A stretch of 64,000 nucleotides of DNA from Calvatia gigantea. Its lineage: Eukaryota; Basidiomycota; Agaricomycetes; Agaricales; Lycoperdaceae. Both the position numbers and the translations under genes were made by a program. Under the pieces are notes generated by a model. The model made no database searches, had not been told where the DNA came from, and was given only the letters and a program-made list of their open reading frames with translations. The stretch is taken from NCBI GenBank assembly GCA_025093985.1, contig JACAAK010000004.1, positions 434,001 through 498,000 on the forward strand, given 5' to 3'. Every line of letters begins with the position of its first letter. Position 1 is the first letter of the stretch. Of the stretch, positions 1 through 12,140 are shown piece after piece.

Positions 1-519
1 CGGGTGGGAGGGTGTCTATAGCCTCTGTTGTGGAACGAGTGGGAGTTTAGAAGGTCATGCCACGATAGACAAACACACACCTTCGAAGCGGCACACCAAC
101 ATTGCAGTGCGTTTCAACTCCGGCAAGGTGAATCCTTCATTCAAACCTCGGCGCAAATAAACATGAAGACCAACAAGTGGATTGGGCCTCCAATATGTGC
201 GTTGGTTGATAGCACTTAACACAAGGTGAATGTCATCCTTCCAGCCGGCTCTATGAGTTTCATAGTAAACTGGGGAAAAGAGGTGGATGGGGAAACGGGT
301 TGGGTGAGTCTCGTCCAGCGCCGCAGACTGAGCTGGTGTTTCTCGGAATGTCTCACCGGGCGTGACATGCCACATCCAAGGACAACAATAACGAGGTCTG
401 CTCACGGTTGCTGCCACACCGGTTTCATTGATGATGTTTGACACGAGTTGACATTGTCTATTGTCAGAACGGGGGACTGGAGCTGTGTATTTGGGGGATA
501 ATATGATCGCTTCAATCAC
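1..519 (-). CDS. Amidoligase-like protein, 5' part (runs off the left edge)
   Basis: The minus-strand frame opens with ATG at 519 and runs to 81, where a GT donor follows. A CTAAAC branch-like site and an AG allow a join to 24..1 that keeps the frame, so the gene continues outside the window. Known fungal amidoligase-family proteins (ATP-grasp-like, PF12224) carry the run 'E-hydrophobic-SP ... W ... I ... N.SCGLHVH ... FTL..L..LA.L...FE..ID.L.P'. Here I see FSPVYY, W, INQR, GLHVYL, GFTLPELKR, then FEEAIDTLPP across the intron. The usual N-x-SCG-x-HVH motif reads NPLVGLHVY, so a cysteine and the last histidine are replaced and activity is doubtful. The catalytic C-terminal half is not visible. 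Family assignment is by motif order only. Confidence 0.5.
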
Positions 520-1952
520 GAAAAAAAACAGAGAGAGGCATTGGGGAGGGTAGTCTACATCTTGGAAGTTTGATGTTTCATATATCAGAGAATCCTCCTT
601 TTTCTGAGCGGTTTATTAATGAACAAATGGGATGAGACAGCAGGAGGGCACCCAAGACATATGTATGCGGATCGGGATGGTCAACGTGTTGGTCATCCTC
701 TTCACATCATCGCAAACAGAGTCGATACTGGTTCGTCAGGAAGGTTTCTTGGGTGTTGTATTTGTGCTTTCTTTGGGGGGTTGAAGGCCCTCTGCGCTCT
801 CCCTGGGCCCGACCCTGGGACTAATGGGAAATACTGGAGGACATCCAACCATCAACATATTTTCCACACGAAATCTGTATCCCTGACTTAAGCCAGGCCT
901 CAGGCCTCAGGCCTCCATCAGGCCTCAATATTCAACGTTCAACATCAATCCTGCAACAACGCCTATACGTTCCAAGGCCACTGTACTCCCTGGCATGCTG
1001 CCTCCTCCACATCCTGCGGGCAGGTTGCCTCGGTTAGATGTTCAACAAACGATTACTGCTACCCATGCGAAGTATGGGCCACTCGCTAGCATATCATACG
1101 CCGCCTATTTGGCTTGGTGACTCCGCTTGAAAGTATTGGGCAGCCGTTCATCCGGTTTTGCGCCGGCTTTCATCCTAGTAGTCGCGACCATGCACCGACG
1201 CTTAGAGGGCGTCATATCACGAGCCAAAGGGGCCCAGGCTAATCGACCCAGCCCCGCCCCGCATCATACAGGCACGACCCTCGACTTGAGAGCTATTTGC
1301 TAGACAGACCGCGATTAAGAAGCTGGTGGCGCCCTTCACCAGTGTGAACATGCGCGACCCATGCACGTAACACGTTATGCTGCAACCATCCCACTATTGC
1401 TTACTTCACCCCTGTTCCGAAATGTGCTGTCCAACAAGTTCTTCTATTCTTGCTCACTTGTCAGCCTGGACGGTGATCAAATGACTCACAATACACCACC
1501 ATCTGGCCAGCGCCAAGCGCTGCCCGTTTCAACCTGCTCCTTATTTTCGCGTATTCTTAAGAGAGCTGCAAAGGCGTCTCGCTCTCAAACTTCAAGCTTC
1601 AAGCTTCAAGACCACGTCACCCGATACCAGGTCACGCTACCCTGTTCTCCCGTGGGTTATTATATTCAGGGGGGACGAAACATTTGCTTTAATATGGGCC
1701 TCTCGCACGTTCAGCACTGATCATGCCCACACTGTTAAGTTCGTACCCTAGGACTGTGTTCAACTATCTTATTCCTTTGTATGGCCCCCCGCCTTGGCGA
1801 AGCAGAATTATATTTTCAGGATACAAAAATACTTTGAATGAACAAAGCGTCGTGACATCGGTGCTTTCAAACAACCAAGCACGGCCATAACAAACATCTG
1901 ACGTCTACATGCCCCTTGCTCCTTCCCACTGTCCTCCACCTCACGATCTGCG
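520..1952. other. Intergenic stretch, no gene recognised
   Basis: Only short open frames without family resemblance or plausible splicing are present. It holds a short CAGGCCT tandem repeat near 894-925 and a TTCAAGC triplet repeat near 1596-1613. It may contain the promoters of the divergent amidoligase-like gene and the NACHT remnant, but I see no clear regulatory motif. Confidence 0.4.
894..925. repeat. Short tandem repeat, unit CAGGCCT
   Basis: Three perfect head-to-tail CAGGCCT units lie at 894-914, followed by a four-base interruption and a fourth unit at 919-925. No function is evident. Confidence 0.8.
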
Positions 1953-3593
1953 ATGCTCGTCGATGACTTGTTTGATCGCCTCGTTCATCGTCTCAAGCGC
2001 TCCAGACATGAAGAACCCGACGAACTCTCCCTAAATCCCAAAAAGAGGAAAGCAGGTAAGCTGAAGTTGCCCGTTTTCGACAAGCGTACTAAATGGGCCA
2101 TGGCTTCCAGGTCCACATACATCAGACGGCAATCAACGTGGATCTGGTTTCTTCAATGGCGCGAGCGAATTCGTTGTAAACCACCCAACTTTTATCGCAA
2201 AATCGCCCCCAGGTCGTCCATAATGTTGTCGCAGGAAATATAGGCAAGTCCAGTGCAATTACAACTACCCTGAGCAGAGGAATAATCAAAGTCCAGTGTT
2301 CGATAGAATACTTGAGCGCATCGCACCATACGCCAACCTCGAAGCTGCAATGGACTCCAGTGCCCGATTCCCTCCTCCGTTATGCCATCCCGGAACACGC
2401 CTGAAATTTGGGGACAGATTATTTAACTGGTCCGTTAACCCTGAGCGCGACTGGGACATGATATAGCTCCATGGTCCAGCTGGCACTGGCAAGTCCGCAG
2501 TTGTCCAAACCTCCGCTGAGCGCTGCGCCAAGGACGGCCATCTTGGCGCTTCCTTCTTTTTTTCCCGATCCAACCACCGCAATGACCCCAATACTGTCAT
2601 TCCTAGCCTTGTGCATCAGCTAGCTGTGTGCCTTCCTGACTACAAACACCACGCGGCAGCTCAACTTGCTAATGACCCCGAGTTGCTGCGGAAAACACGA
2701 CGGATGCAATTCCAGAAGCTTATCATTGAGCCCTTCTCGCAACTACAGATGCAGAGTCGGAAGTGCATTTTGATACTTATTCTCGTCATCTTGGATGGGT
2801 TGGGCGAATATAAGGGGAGGGTGCTCAAAGGGAGATTGTCGAGATGATTGGCGAAGTCGTCCGGCTGAAGGAAGACTTCCCGCTCGCTTGGTTGATTTGC
2901 AGTCGACCAGAGCCGTACCTCAAGTACATTTTCTCAAGGGCAGACTTTACTATCAATTGTGGTCGTGAGGAGCTCATGACCGACGCAGAGTCAATCGCCG
3001 ATGTCGACTTCTATCTCCGGGATGGATTGGCAAGAATCAAGCCCGAATTCGAGGATGTTACGGCTCCGGCGTGGCCATCTGAAGAGCAGATCACAAGGCT
3101 TTCACAGAATGCCTCCAGTCATTTCGGTTTTGCCTCGACCTCACTCTGATATATTGGCGACCCAACCTACGCAGTCCCAATGGGTCGGCTTGACGCCCTC
3201 ATATCTTTCCTCATTGGCATTAGAGGCGGAACGTCGAACCCTCTGGCAGCACTTGATGCCCTCTACACCGGAATTCTTCGTGACGTACCAGATGAGGTCC
3301 TCCCGACAACAAAGCAAATGCTGTGCCATATCATCGTGGGGTTGGGGTTTGACCTGAATTCGGCTCAGGACCAGTGCAATTTCCTTCAGATAGACCAGGC
3401 CACGTTTTACAGCACCCTTCGAAAATTCTATTCCTTAGTCGATATGCCTTCACCTGAAGCCGTATTTGAAAGGTGCCTGAGTTTTTACCATGCGTCGTTC
3501 GAGGACTACCTATGCAACCTCAGTTGCTCAGGAAAATTTGCCATCGACCAAGAAAGTGCATGGTTTGAGTATGACAAATTGTGTCTCTCCTGA
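1953..3593 (+). pseudogene. NACHT/P-loop NTPase, decayed copy
   Basis: In order on the plus strand are: the N-terminal motif ARFPPPLCHPGTR (about 2370-2405); Walker A HGPAGTGKSAVVQT (2470-2510); FFFSRSNHRND; a Walker B-like VILDGLGEY; the strand LICSRPEPY (about 2895); and the tail YHASFEDYL. This is the order of Agaricomycete NACHT proteins, STAND-type ATPases linked by family to self/non-self recognition. A TAG stop at 2464-2466 sits in frame just before the P-loop. Frame changes are needed around 2765-2845 and again around 3120-3180, and the Walker B aspartates are reduced. No splice sites repair these, so I call it dead. A better-preserved relative is at 49.2-50.7 kb. The first 300 bases (1953-2243) are only a possible N-terminal exon. 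Confidence 0.8.
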
Positions 3594-3689
3594 TACAAGA
3601 TCGATCCTAGAGCTCTTCCATACTGCTGACAGTGAGTTTATTATTGCAAACTTCGAGGACAACATTCTTACCGTGTCTTAGGACCGAGC

Positions 3690-4675
3690 TTCAATAACTC
3701 ACATGAACACAGAATTTTGCCAGGCCTGAAGTGGTCTTCAGATGACACCCAGGAAGAAATATCCTTGTGCAATTGCACAGATTGCCAAAAGAGAGTGTTG
3801 GTAGGCTTGCGGCCAAGTAGATGAGTGGGATGGGGCTCTTCTCACCCAAATTTGAAACTTTGACTTCAGGTACATCCAAACAGATGCACTTGGTAGTGAT
3901 TGGTGTGATTTCATTAATAAATTGTGGGAGGCAATGCATTAAACCCCTGTCATTGCCCCTTACTTCCCATGCTGATACTCAATGGCCTTAAGCCATATCT
4001 AAGTGGGAAGTAATCCCCCTTGAAAAATCCTGGACATCAAGTGTATTGGAATACTGTTATGACAAGCCTTTGTTTGGCCTGTTGAATTGTGACAAGGCAC
4101 TATCAGAGGGACAGATTAATGCTTATCATACATGGCTTGATGAAAATGGGGAGGTGGAGGAAGGTAGTGACATTGGTGATAAGCAGGGGAATACTGGTAA
4201 TAGTGACAAATAGGAGGGAATAAGGAGGTAGTGTAGAATGGCACACAGATAAAGCAGAAATTATAATATTCTACTTCCTTTTTTGGCATTCTCAACCCTT
4301 TTGATTCTGTCTCTTATACACCTGCCCCAGCTTTCAACCAGGCAAGCTCACAACCTTTCTTTTCTCTACTCAATCCTTTCTTAAACATGATGGAATTGGA
4401 ATTTCCAGTATCTGCCCACTATTGAAGGCAGTTTAAATATCCTTCCCTTATAGAAAGCCAGAGCATAGGTGAGAGCATTCATGATAGGCAATCCCCAAAA
4501 GCAGAGTTGCCATTGCTCAGGTTCCGGCAGACTCAGAATGAGAGAAAGCTGGCCAACCCACTGTGCATGCTTAGCATAAATCTTGTGGTTATATTTTAAT
4601 CACAGTGAATTATGGCAAGACACATGTAGTGAACCAGATCCAGACTTCCACACTGCAGTCAATATGGCTCAATTG
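3690..4675. other. CpG-depleted block, probable old transposon remnant
   Basis: From about 3690 to 4675 the dinucleotide CG is nearly absent while TG and CA are common, unlike the CG-rich gene sequence on both sides. No intact open frame is present. This composition is what cytosine methylation followed by deamination leaves in silenced repeats. It begins right after the dead NACHT gene. I could not identify terminal repeats or a transposase, so the element class is unknown. Confidence 0.5.
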
Positions 4676-4812
4676 TAACCACGAAAGTACCAATTACAGC
4701 ATAAACAAGGGATATAGTACAATAGATAGATTCCGGAACACAGGAAACAGAATAAATATTGGAAGCAGGGGACAGACCGCCTCGAACAGTAACGATGGAA
4801 TGAAAATGTACC

Positions 4813-7800
4813 CTAGGGACTACTATCTTCCTCCCAGTTCGAAACATCCCCAACATCCTCCACAAACTCTTTAACAGTCGCCATCAATTCTCGCACAAGG
4901 CCGTCCCTCCCCCACTCCATTCTATGCCTCCACACGTTCCCGAGACAGGTGGCACGCAGTTGTTCGAGTTGTTCAACGTTCAGAGATCCGGTGCTATCCC
5001 TCAACTGTTTGTGAAGTTCGGCGAGCAACGGCTCATCGACGTGAAATTCTGGGAGAGGGGGTGTTGGTGTGCGTTCGATGACCATCGGTATATTTAGAGG
5101 GGCTCTGGAGATGCTGGAGCAACGGCGATGGTGGTGATTTCGGGTGTCTTCGTCTGGCGGAGAGGTGTGGGTGTATGCGGGCGCGGCGACGGGGTTCTAG
5201 GGTGGGCGTGCGCATGATTCACCAAAGGTGGAGGGATGAGGAACGGGTTGCCGTCAGGATTTGCAGCGGGAGCTGATGTGATGGGCGCAAAGTTGAATTC
5301 AGCTGATAGTACAGCGTTCATATGATTGTGCGCATGCTGGGTAGGGGGTGTAGTTGAAGTTACTATAGAGTGATTGTTCGCTGGGCTGGCGGTCCTGCTT
5401 GTCCTTCCCGCGGTAAAAACATCTTCCAATGGCGGGAGGGGGTTGAGCAAGGCCGGATCGAATCCACCCCTCGGACGAGGACTATCGACCTTCATCGCAT
5501 TAGACTCAACACCTGGTGAGCCAGATCCATTCATCACGGGGACTGGCACGGCTTGCAAAGTCGCGGGTTCAACGACCTCGGCACACGCCGCAAAGTGCAC
5601 AGTTCTTCCATGCGAAGGCGTGTTGTGCCCGACAATATCCAACGGGTCCCTCTCATCTTCCTCCGTTGACATCCGCGATCTCTTTGATTCCCTCTCTTGT
5701 GCATCCCCTCCGGCTTCTTCTTCACCAGGCGAGCTCCCAGCGCTTCCTCCTCTTTGCCTCTTCAATGTCCTCTCCAATTTGACGGGATCAGTGATCGAAA
5801 TTTCAAGTGTCTGGCCACTACTTCTCGTGCTCCTCCTCGCCCTAGCTTCCTCCCTCTCCCTCTCCCTCTCTTTTTCTTTCTCCTTCTCCTTGTTCTTTCG
5901 ATGCTCTTCTCTTCGCTGTCGTTCACGAACAGCCATCTTTTCACACTCAACACGAAGGATAGGATCGAATTCTTGGATGCTGACTTGGGCCGCGGTGAGC
6001 ATAGCCTGCGCTTTGTACATCCTATCCATATCCTCGTACGCCCGCATCTCAGTGTTCCGCACGATTTTGACGATGTCGTCGAGGAAGTCTTGAGGTGTGA
6101 GGTAGCGTCCCTTGTACAGGTCCACATGCATCTTCTCTAGATCGGCGTCATGCAGCCGGGGCTCATGTGGGATAACAGGAGGAGCGACATCTACGTCCAT
6201 ATGACCATTCACCATAACTTGTTCCTGATGCCCTTGATCGATGACTTCGGTGGGACCGTTTGGATGCGGAACGTCGCCGTTTGTGGTTGCTACCGCATCC
6301 GCCGCAACAACAACCGCCTCTACGGGAGCAGCAGCCTCCGAAAAATCATAATTATACTCTTCCTAGAGGGTTGGTGAGTATTGCCTACCAGCAACTACCA
6401 AGCAAAAAAGGGACTCACAGTAGCACGTTTAGTGAACCTCTTGAACTTCCTCTTCAGCTCTGTCAAAATCGGCCCCAACCGGTATTTCAACAGCGTAATC
6501 GTCTTCTGGTCATTCTCAACTTGCAACGCTAACTCGGCCGCCGTCGGCTTCCTCGGCTCCAAAGGCGGCGCAATCGGTAACTCCTCCAGCACCCGCTTCC
6601 TCCTCTTCACACCATCAGGAAACTGGTTCGGCGGGCGACGAATGTCATCGATAAGTGGTGTAAAGAATTCTTCTCGACGGGTTGCAGTAGGCGTTCCGAT
6701 GGCTATCCGGTTCTCCTTTAGGTGCCCGAACCATTGTTTGACGTCCCGCGGCAATTGAGAGAATTTGCCATCGACAAGGGCGAGGAGGAGGACGGGTTCT
6801 GTCGGTGATAGTGTATCCAACATCGCGCGGACTGTGGAGCGTGATGTTTCGGAGACGGCTGCACACCAGCCGAGAAGGGATGGGATGTAGATTATCGAGG
6901 GTTGATGACGTTTGGCTTCCACAAACAGTTGCACAATGGCAGCCTCTGGCGTCTAAGAAAAAGTTAGTTGGGTTTGGGTTACAGGAGACACCGCAGGCTG
7001 GGAGTACGTACGCGTGTTGAGTCACCCAGCAAAGTACCGAGCTCCAAGGTTTGGATATGATAGCCTTCAAGATGATGCAGTGCAGCGGCACCGACGTAGT
7101 TCTGGCCCATCCCCGTATCACCATGAATGAGTATTCGCGGGCGATAGACGCGCAGTGTTTGCATTGCTACAAGACGGTCACTACTGAGAGAATATATGGT
7201 ATTACTTCAAAGGACGTACTTTGAGAAAACATCTCGCGATCCAGGGCACCATCCTCACCACCTTCATCCTCAAACTCTGCCTCTTCCAGGGCGCTCAATT
7301 TCTTCTCCAACGGTAACACTTTGCTGATTGCTGCCTTGACGTTTTCGAAAGACTCTCCAAGAAGAGGAACAAATTGCTGAGGCAATGGTGCAGCAGCTGA
7401 CGAAGATGATCGGGCAGAAGAAGGGACCAGTTCTGTAACAAACTCTTCAGTTGGTACATCTCTAAGGTGAAAAACGGAACGCACTCTTTATGGAAATCAT
7501 GAAGTCTCTCAGCTGGACATTGATGCTCTCGGGCTTCAGCAACAACCGATCAGAGGACTTGTATACCTGAGGATATCTACGCTGGACAGCATTCAGAGCA
7601 GCCTCCGTACACAGAGCCTAGACCGGAACACAAGCGTTAGTTTCAGCCGGGGCGACAGTCCAGGGTACATACCCGTAGATCAGCACCACCATACCCCTTC
7701 GTCAACTTCGCAAGACCTCTTACCCTCTCCGTCGCCCGTTCACCCTCGTCTAACCCCCAACCCGTCCATCCTTTCGTCATAATTGACAGAATCTTCTCTC

Positions 7801-9710
7801 TAGCTTCCAACCCAGGCAACGGGAAATAAAATTCACGATCAAACCGTCCTGGACGACGCAACGCAGGATCAATAGCGTCCGGACGATTAGTGGCACCAAT
7901 GACAATGACTTGTCCACGACCGTCCATACCATCCATAAGCGCCAACAAGGTGCTTACGATCGACGCATGTATTTGATCCTGCTTGGATGAGCGGACGGGC
8001 GCGAGGCCATCGATTTCATCGAAGAAAATTATGGAGGGTTGGGAGCTACGTGCTTCCTCGAACAAGAGACGGAGTTGACGCTCGGCTTCTCCAACCCATT
8101 TCGAGAGACAGTCAGCGCCCTTGCGCATGAAGAAAGCTGGGAGGACAACTCAGTAAGAAGAAGGGTAGAAACAAGAGTGGTGTGCTCACCTATTGATCGC
8201 CCGTTTGAGCGACAGCTTGCAGCGAGCGCTCTGGCGAGCAAGGTTTTACCTGTGCCAGGGGGACCATGGAACAATACACCACGCGGCGGAGTAACGCCAA
8301 AGCGTTGGAAGACTTCTGGATACAACAAGGGAAGGAGAGTCATCTCCTTCAGCGAATGAATATCTGAGCAGAGATTTCAGCGAAGCCGGTAGAAACAGGA
8401 AAGGAAAAACTGACGATCATCAAGTCCGCCGACTTCATCGAAGGTAACATTCTGATTCACGCCAAGAGGGTCAACGTCGGCCAGGGCTAAGTGTCACGTT
8501 GAGTGTGAATGCATATACTCTGAAAGGAGGTCGGTACCTGCATCACCAACCCTACCGAGGTTGGATGGAGTTCCAGCAGCGAGGTCGCCGGACAGCATCC
8601 CGCTGGCGACTGGCGCTCCAAACGGATTCATTGGGTCAAAAGGTTGTTTACGAGGCGTTCGAGTGGGGTAGTCAGAGTCCTGGCGAAATTTGAGAATCGA
8701 AGTAAACGAAAAGAATTGTGAAAGAACCTACGGAGTCGTCTCCGCCACCCATTCCCATCCAACGACCAAGCTCTGCCCCACTGGCGCTCCATCCGGGGCC
8801 CCTTCTCCCTTTCGAGGGCCCGCCACGACCTCCACCGTTACGATTTCCATTAGTCTTGGGAGGGGGACGAGGCATATCTTCCAGGGGTGGAGGAATTGCG
8901 TAGTTGATTTTCTGGCGCTTGCCTCAATGAATATGGTTTGCCGTCGTTGTCTACATCGGGCTCAGGTTCTGGCTCTGGTTCCGGTTCGAGAGTGACCTCG
9001 AGGTCGGATGTGCTTATAACGTCTACGTTCTCGTCGACGGAGCCATCAGCGTCCGCCGAGGACGGGTCGGAATGATCAACATATTGGTCGTCCTCTTCTC
9101 GGTGCTCGCGGCGTTGCAGGCGAGCTCTATAACGGTCCTCTCGAGAGGGCTTCTTGGGCAATGGATTTGCGTTTTTCTTTGGCGGGGCGGTTGCGCTTCG
9201 GGTTCTCCTTCGGAGAGAGTATCCGCCTGAGTCATCGTGCTTTTCCTCCTCGTCGTCGATAACAAAGTCTTGGAGATTACGCGTAGACTGTCTAGTCAAC
9301 CGGCGCCGAGGTTGCCCATCGTCATCTTCGTCGTTTCCTTCGTTGGACCGGTGATACGTCACCTCGACATTATCGTCAAATAAATTCTTCGCCTGGTTGT
9401 TAATACCATCAATCTCGTCCTCCGACTCCTCGTATACCACTTGCTTGACCCTTCTTCCCCGCTGGGAAGTAGTGTAGCTAACCGGCTGGTCCGAATCTGC
9501 GTCTGCGTCAATCTCCTGGCCAGGCGCCGACGCTTCGCTGGCGTTATACTCCGAGCCAGAGGGGCCTATGCTATCCGACTTGGCTCTATTCCTCGTAAGC
9601 ACAGGCATGATCTTGATTTTGAGAGATGATTGCTGGATAGGCTGTTGGGGAGCAACTGGTGGCGAGGGGTGGGAGGTTTCCAAAAGCGTCGGGTCGGGGC
9701 TCGGCATCAA
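4813..9710 (-). CDS. YTA7: YTA7/ATAD2-type bromodomain AAA ATPase
   Basis: Homologue of the nuclear ATPase YTA7/Abo1/ATAD2, which remodels histone H3-H4 on chromatin. Exons read: 9710-8732, 8679-8538, 8486-8415, 8363-8190, 8136-7673, 7617-7485, 7432-7220, 7166-7012, 6952-6419, 6362 to about 5095, then 5085-4813. The N-terminus is acidic with Arg-rich patches. AAA1 has Walker [25 protein letters not shown], Walker [13 protein letters not shown] and [13 protein letters not shown]2 is degenerate: its P-loop reads GDTGMGQNY, lacking the lysine, as expected for this family. A bromodomain-like stretch ([20 protein letters not shown]) and a charged coiled region follow. Two one-base frame changes remain unexplained: near 8915, between YSLRQ and KINYAIPPP, and near 5090, before IERTPTPP. 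Each could be a sequence error or a real lesion. Confidence 0.9.
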
Positions 9711-10911
9711 AGAGTGATGCCTGGAATAGTCTGCGCTGCACGACTAGTGTCGAGCAAAAAGCCTGGAGTCTGTCTGTCGCCGCCGGCGAGGAGCGCAGTT
9801 ACGGGATTGTTATGTTCTGTGGACAAGTACGAGGGGATGAGTCCAAACAGGTGGCAGTGCTTGTTTGTCCCTGTTTTGACCTGCCTGATGGCGAAACCTT
9901 GTTCCGCCGGCCCCTCCATATGAACACATGTCCTCTGCTCGATGCTCTCCACAGCGACAATGTCGTCTGACCGCGATGACGAGCGCTGGTAATAACATAC
10001 CTAACCCAGGTGGTGGCCACCCCGCCCCCCGTTTCTGGATATCCGGCAATGGCCTTGCGGATGGTGGGAGTTCAACATCTTCTCCTCCTACTCCCCCTCC
10101 CCACCTTCACTAACGAGGGTACATCCTGGGGTGAAATCTTGGCCAAGTGCGGTTAAATGCGACTTGCAAGGAGGTCGTTGCTGACGAAGAAAAAGTCCGC
10201 CGAAAAAAACCGAAACGACTTGGGTCCCCCCGGCATTGTCTGTCAGTGCGCTCCAGCACAGAATCTGGCCTAATGGACGTCGAAAGCAAGGGAAATCCGG
10301 CAGATTTGCGTCCTCGCCCCCCTTCGAAGATACCAAGCCGTGACATCCTCAGTAGTGACAATGTGACATAGTCACGCATAATGTCACTGAAAACTAACAC
10401 GTCAAGTTCTGATTAGGATCATTGATGTTGTGAGTCCAAATCCCCGTCATTGAGGTGGCAAAAACTGACTGATTATCATGTCAAAAATTCGATATTCCTC
10501 TTTAAAACGCCAGAAAATTAAAATCTACCAATCAGGCGATGGACCTGCCCATCTGGGGTTCACGTGGGGCCACATTCTTATTTGTTTCCCAGCTATTCTT
10601 CAGCCTTTTTGACGACGTCAACCAATGTCCCCCGCAATTGGGCCGCAGAAGATCGTATGGGGCTTCTGCCCCTATGTGAACCAACTGTCTTCACCTGGGA
10701 GACTATCCCAATATAATGTCAGCTGTAAATCACGCTACGACAAGCGATGCTCAGGCTTCAAGCGCATAGGCGTATTCTTCCACGATCGTCAATCCCAAAA
10801 TACCTCGGTGTTTTTAGTCCTGATACCTCCAAAAGGCCTTATGAACCCTTCGCTACTTAAACCCCCATCGCCTTGAACGATGACAACCTCCGGCCATCCC
10901 AACGTCGCTGG
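9711..10911. other. Intergenic stretch between YTA7 and 7TM protein A
   Basis: This is a divergent intergenic region of about 1.2 kb. It holds short overlapping open frames on both strands with no family resemblance, and probably carries both promoters. I see no distinct regulatory element. Confidence 0.4.
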
Positions 10912-12140
10912 ATGTTAAACGTGCATGATCCTCAGGTCCAAGTGAGAGGTAAACAATCCTAATCATCCCTCAGGCTTTATTTGGAGCTTACAGAATGATT
11001 CAGTTGCTACCGTCACATGCTCCTCAGTCGCAGTTTTATCTGTCCTTACTCGTACATTCATTCGAAGGAAGAGGCTTTGGGTCGATGACGTGAGCACAAC
11101 CTACACTTTGTTACAACCACGCCTTTCCTCACACCTCGCACCAGGCCGCCGCCATTTTTTCCTTGCTCGCCCTAGTGGTGCAAATCGTCGCCGTCTTCAT
11201 CGACCCAAGTACGTTCCATTTTTAGGGCCTCAAGCCATTCCTGCACTGACACCACAAATAGAGCCCGGCACCAATATTGGTGAAGTCCGATACTACCTCA
11301 TCGCAGTCACATTTTTCTCCGTCCTCTGGTGCGTTCTAGCCTCCGTTCTGGCTCCGATTACCACTGACTTTGACAAAGGTCATCACGACTGTCTATCCTG
11401 TTCTCACTCATCCGCATCAACCCCTTTCCACGATGCCAAAGAAAGCTCAAATACCTCGCTGTCATATTCATCATCATCCCTCTCTTGCTCATACTTCAAT
11501 GCTTCCTCACCTGTGTCCCCAAAAGTGAATGGAAATCTTGGGAAGTTCCACAGTGCGTCCTCGACGACTCCAGTGCTATCTGCCAATTGATAGGTCAGCC
11601 CTTTCCTTCTCTCCGCATTCTAATAGCGCCACTGACGTGTTGGTGTCGGTGATTAACCCACAGCCGACTTACTATCTGACGGCATACTCCTTTTCGCACC
11701 AACTCGCCTCTTCCTAATCCTCAGCGATCGAAGCCTCCGCATCCGCCTCAGCCTTATCTTTTCCACCTGTATAATCACTTCCCTCGTTGGTCTAGCCCAC
11801 GCAATCGAAATCTTCAGAGGTGGTTACCCATCCAGAGTCTACACCGCCATAATCGAAGTACTTCCCTTCCCGCTCGCACCCCTCGCCCCATTTATTGACC
11901 CAGTATCTGCTCTCGCTCTAGAATAATATCGCATTAATCATCGCCAACATTCCTGTAATCCTCACATCATTCATTGACCTTAAAGAAGCACCTTGGGAGG
12001 AACGCCATTTCCTCCAGGAACTGCGCAATCTGGAGTTGGGAACCACGGTCTCATCATCCTCTCCAGACGAAACCGACACTCAACCGCCGATGAATGCTGT
12101 TAGCCAAATCCCTTTGCCTGAGCAATCTCTTATTTGTTAA
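10912..12140 (+). CDS. Multi-pass membrane protein A (fungal 7TM-like family)
   Basis: Seven exons, 10912-10948, 11004-11089, 11145-11208, 11262-11328, 11379-11593, 11664-11857 and 11922-12140, close exactly to 293 residues. ATG at 10912 is the start because it gives the short N-terminus matching paralogue B (..DPQVQVR). Hydrophobic segments include AIFSLLALVVQIVAVFI, the YYLIAVTFFSVLW segment, YLAVIFIIIPLLLIL, DGILLFAPTRLFLIL and IRLSLIFSTCIITSLVGL. The block LSDRSLRIRLSLIFSTCI is diagnostic of an expanded Agaricomycete integral-membrane family. Paralogue B at 19.35-20.7 kb has the same six intron positions and phases and an identical 194-base sixth exon. The function of the family is unknown; the short Ser/Pro-rich tail is probably cytoplasmic. 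All introns are 50-70 bases. Confidence 0.85.

Noticed and set aside
5374..6093. 239-codon plus-strand open frame over the YTA7 gene
   Set aside because: It lies antisense to the bromodomain and charged region; its Ser/Leu/Phe-rich composition is the mirror of Glu/Arg/Lys-rich codons. No start context or family.
8905..8952. A 43-base intron to repair the YTA7 frame
   Set aside because: Splice sites exist, but splicing would delete a conserved motif and no branch site is evident; kept only as an alternative.
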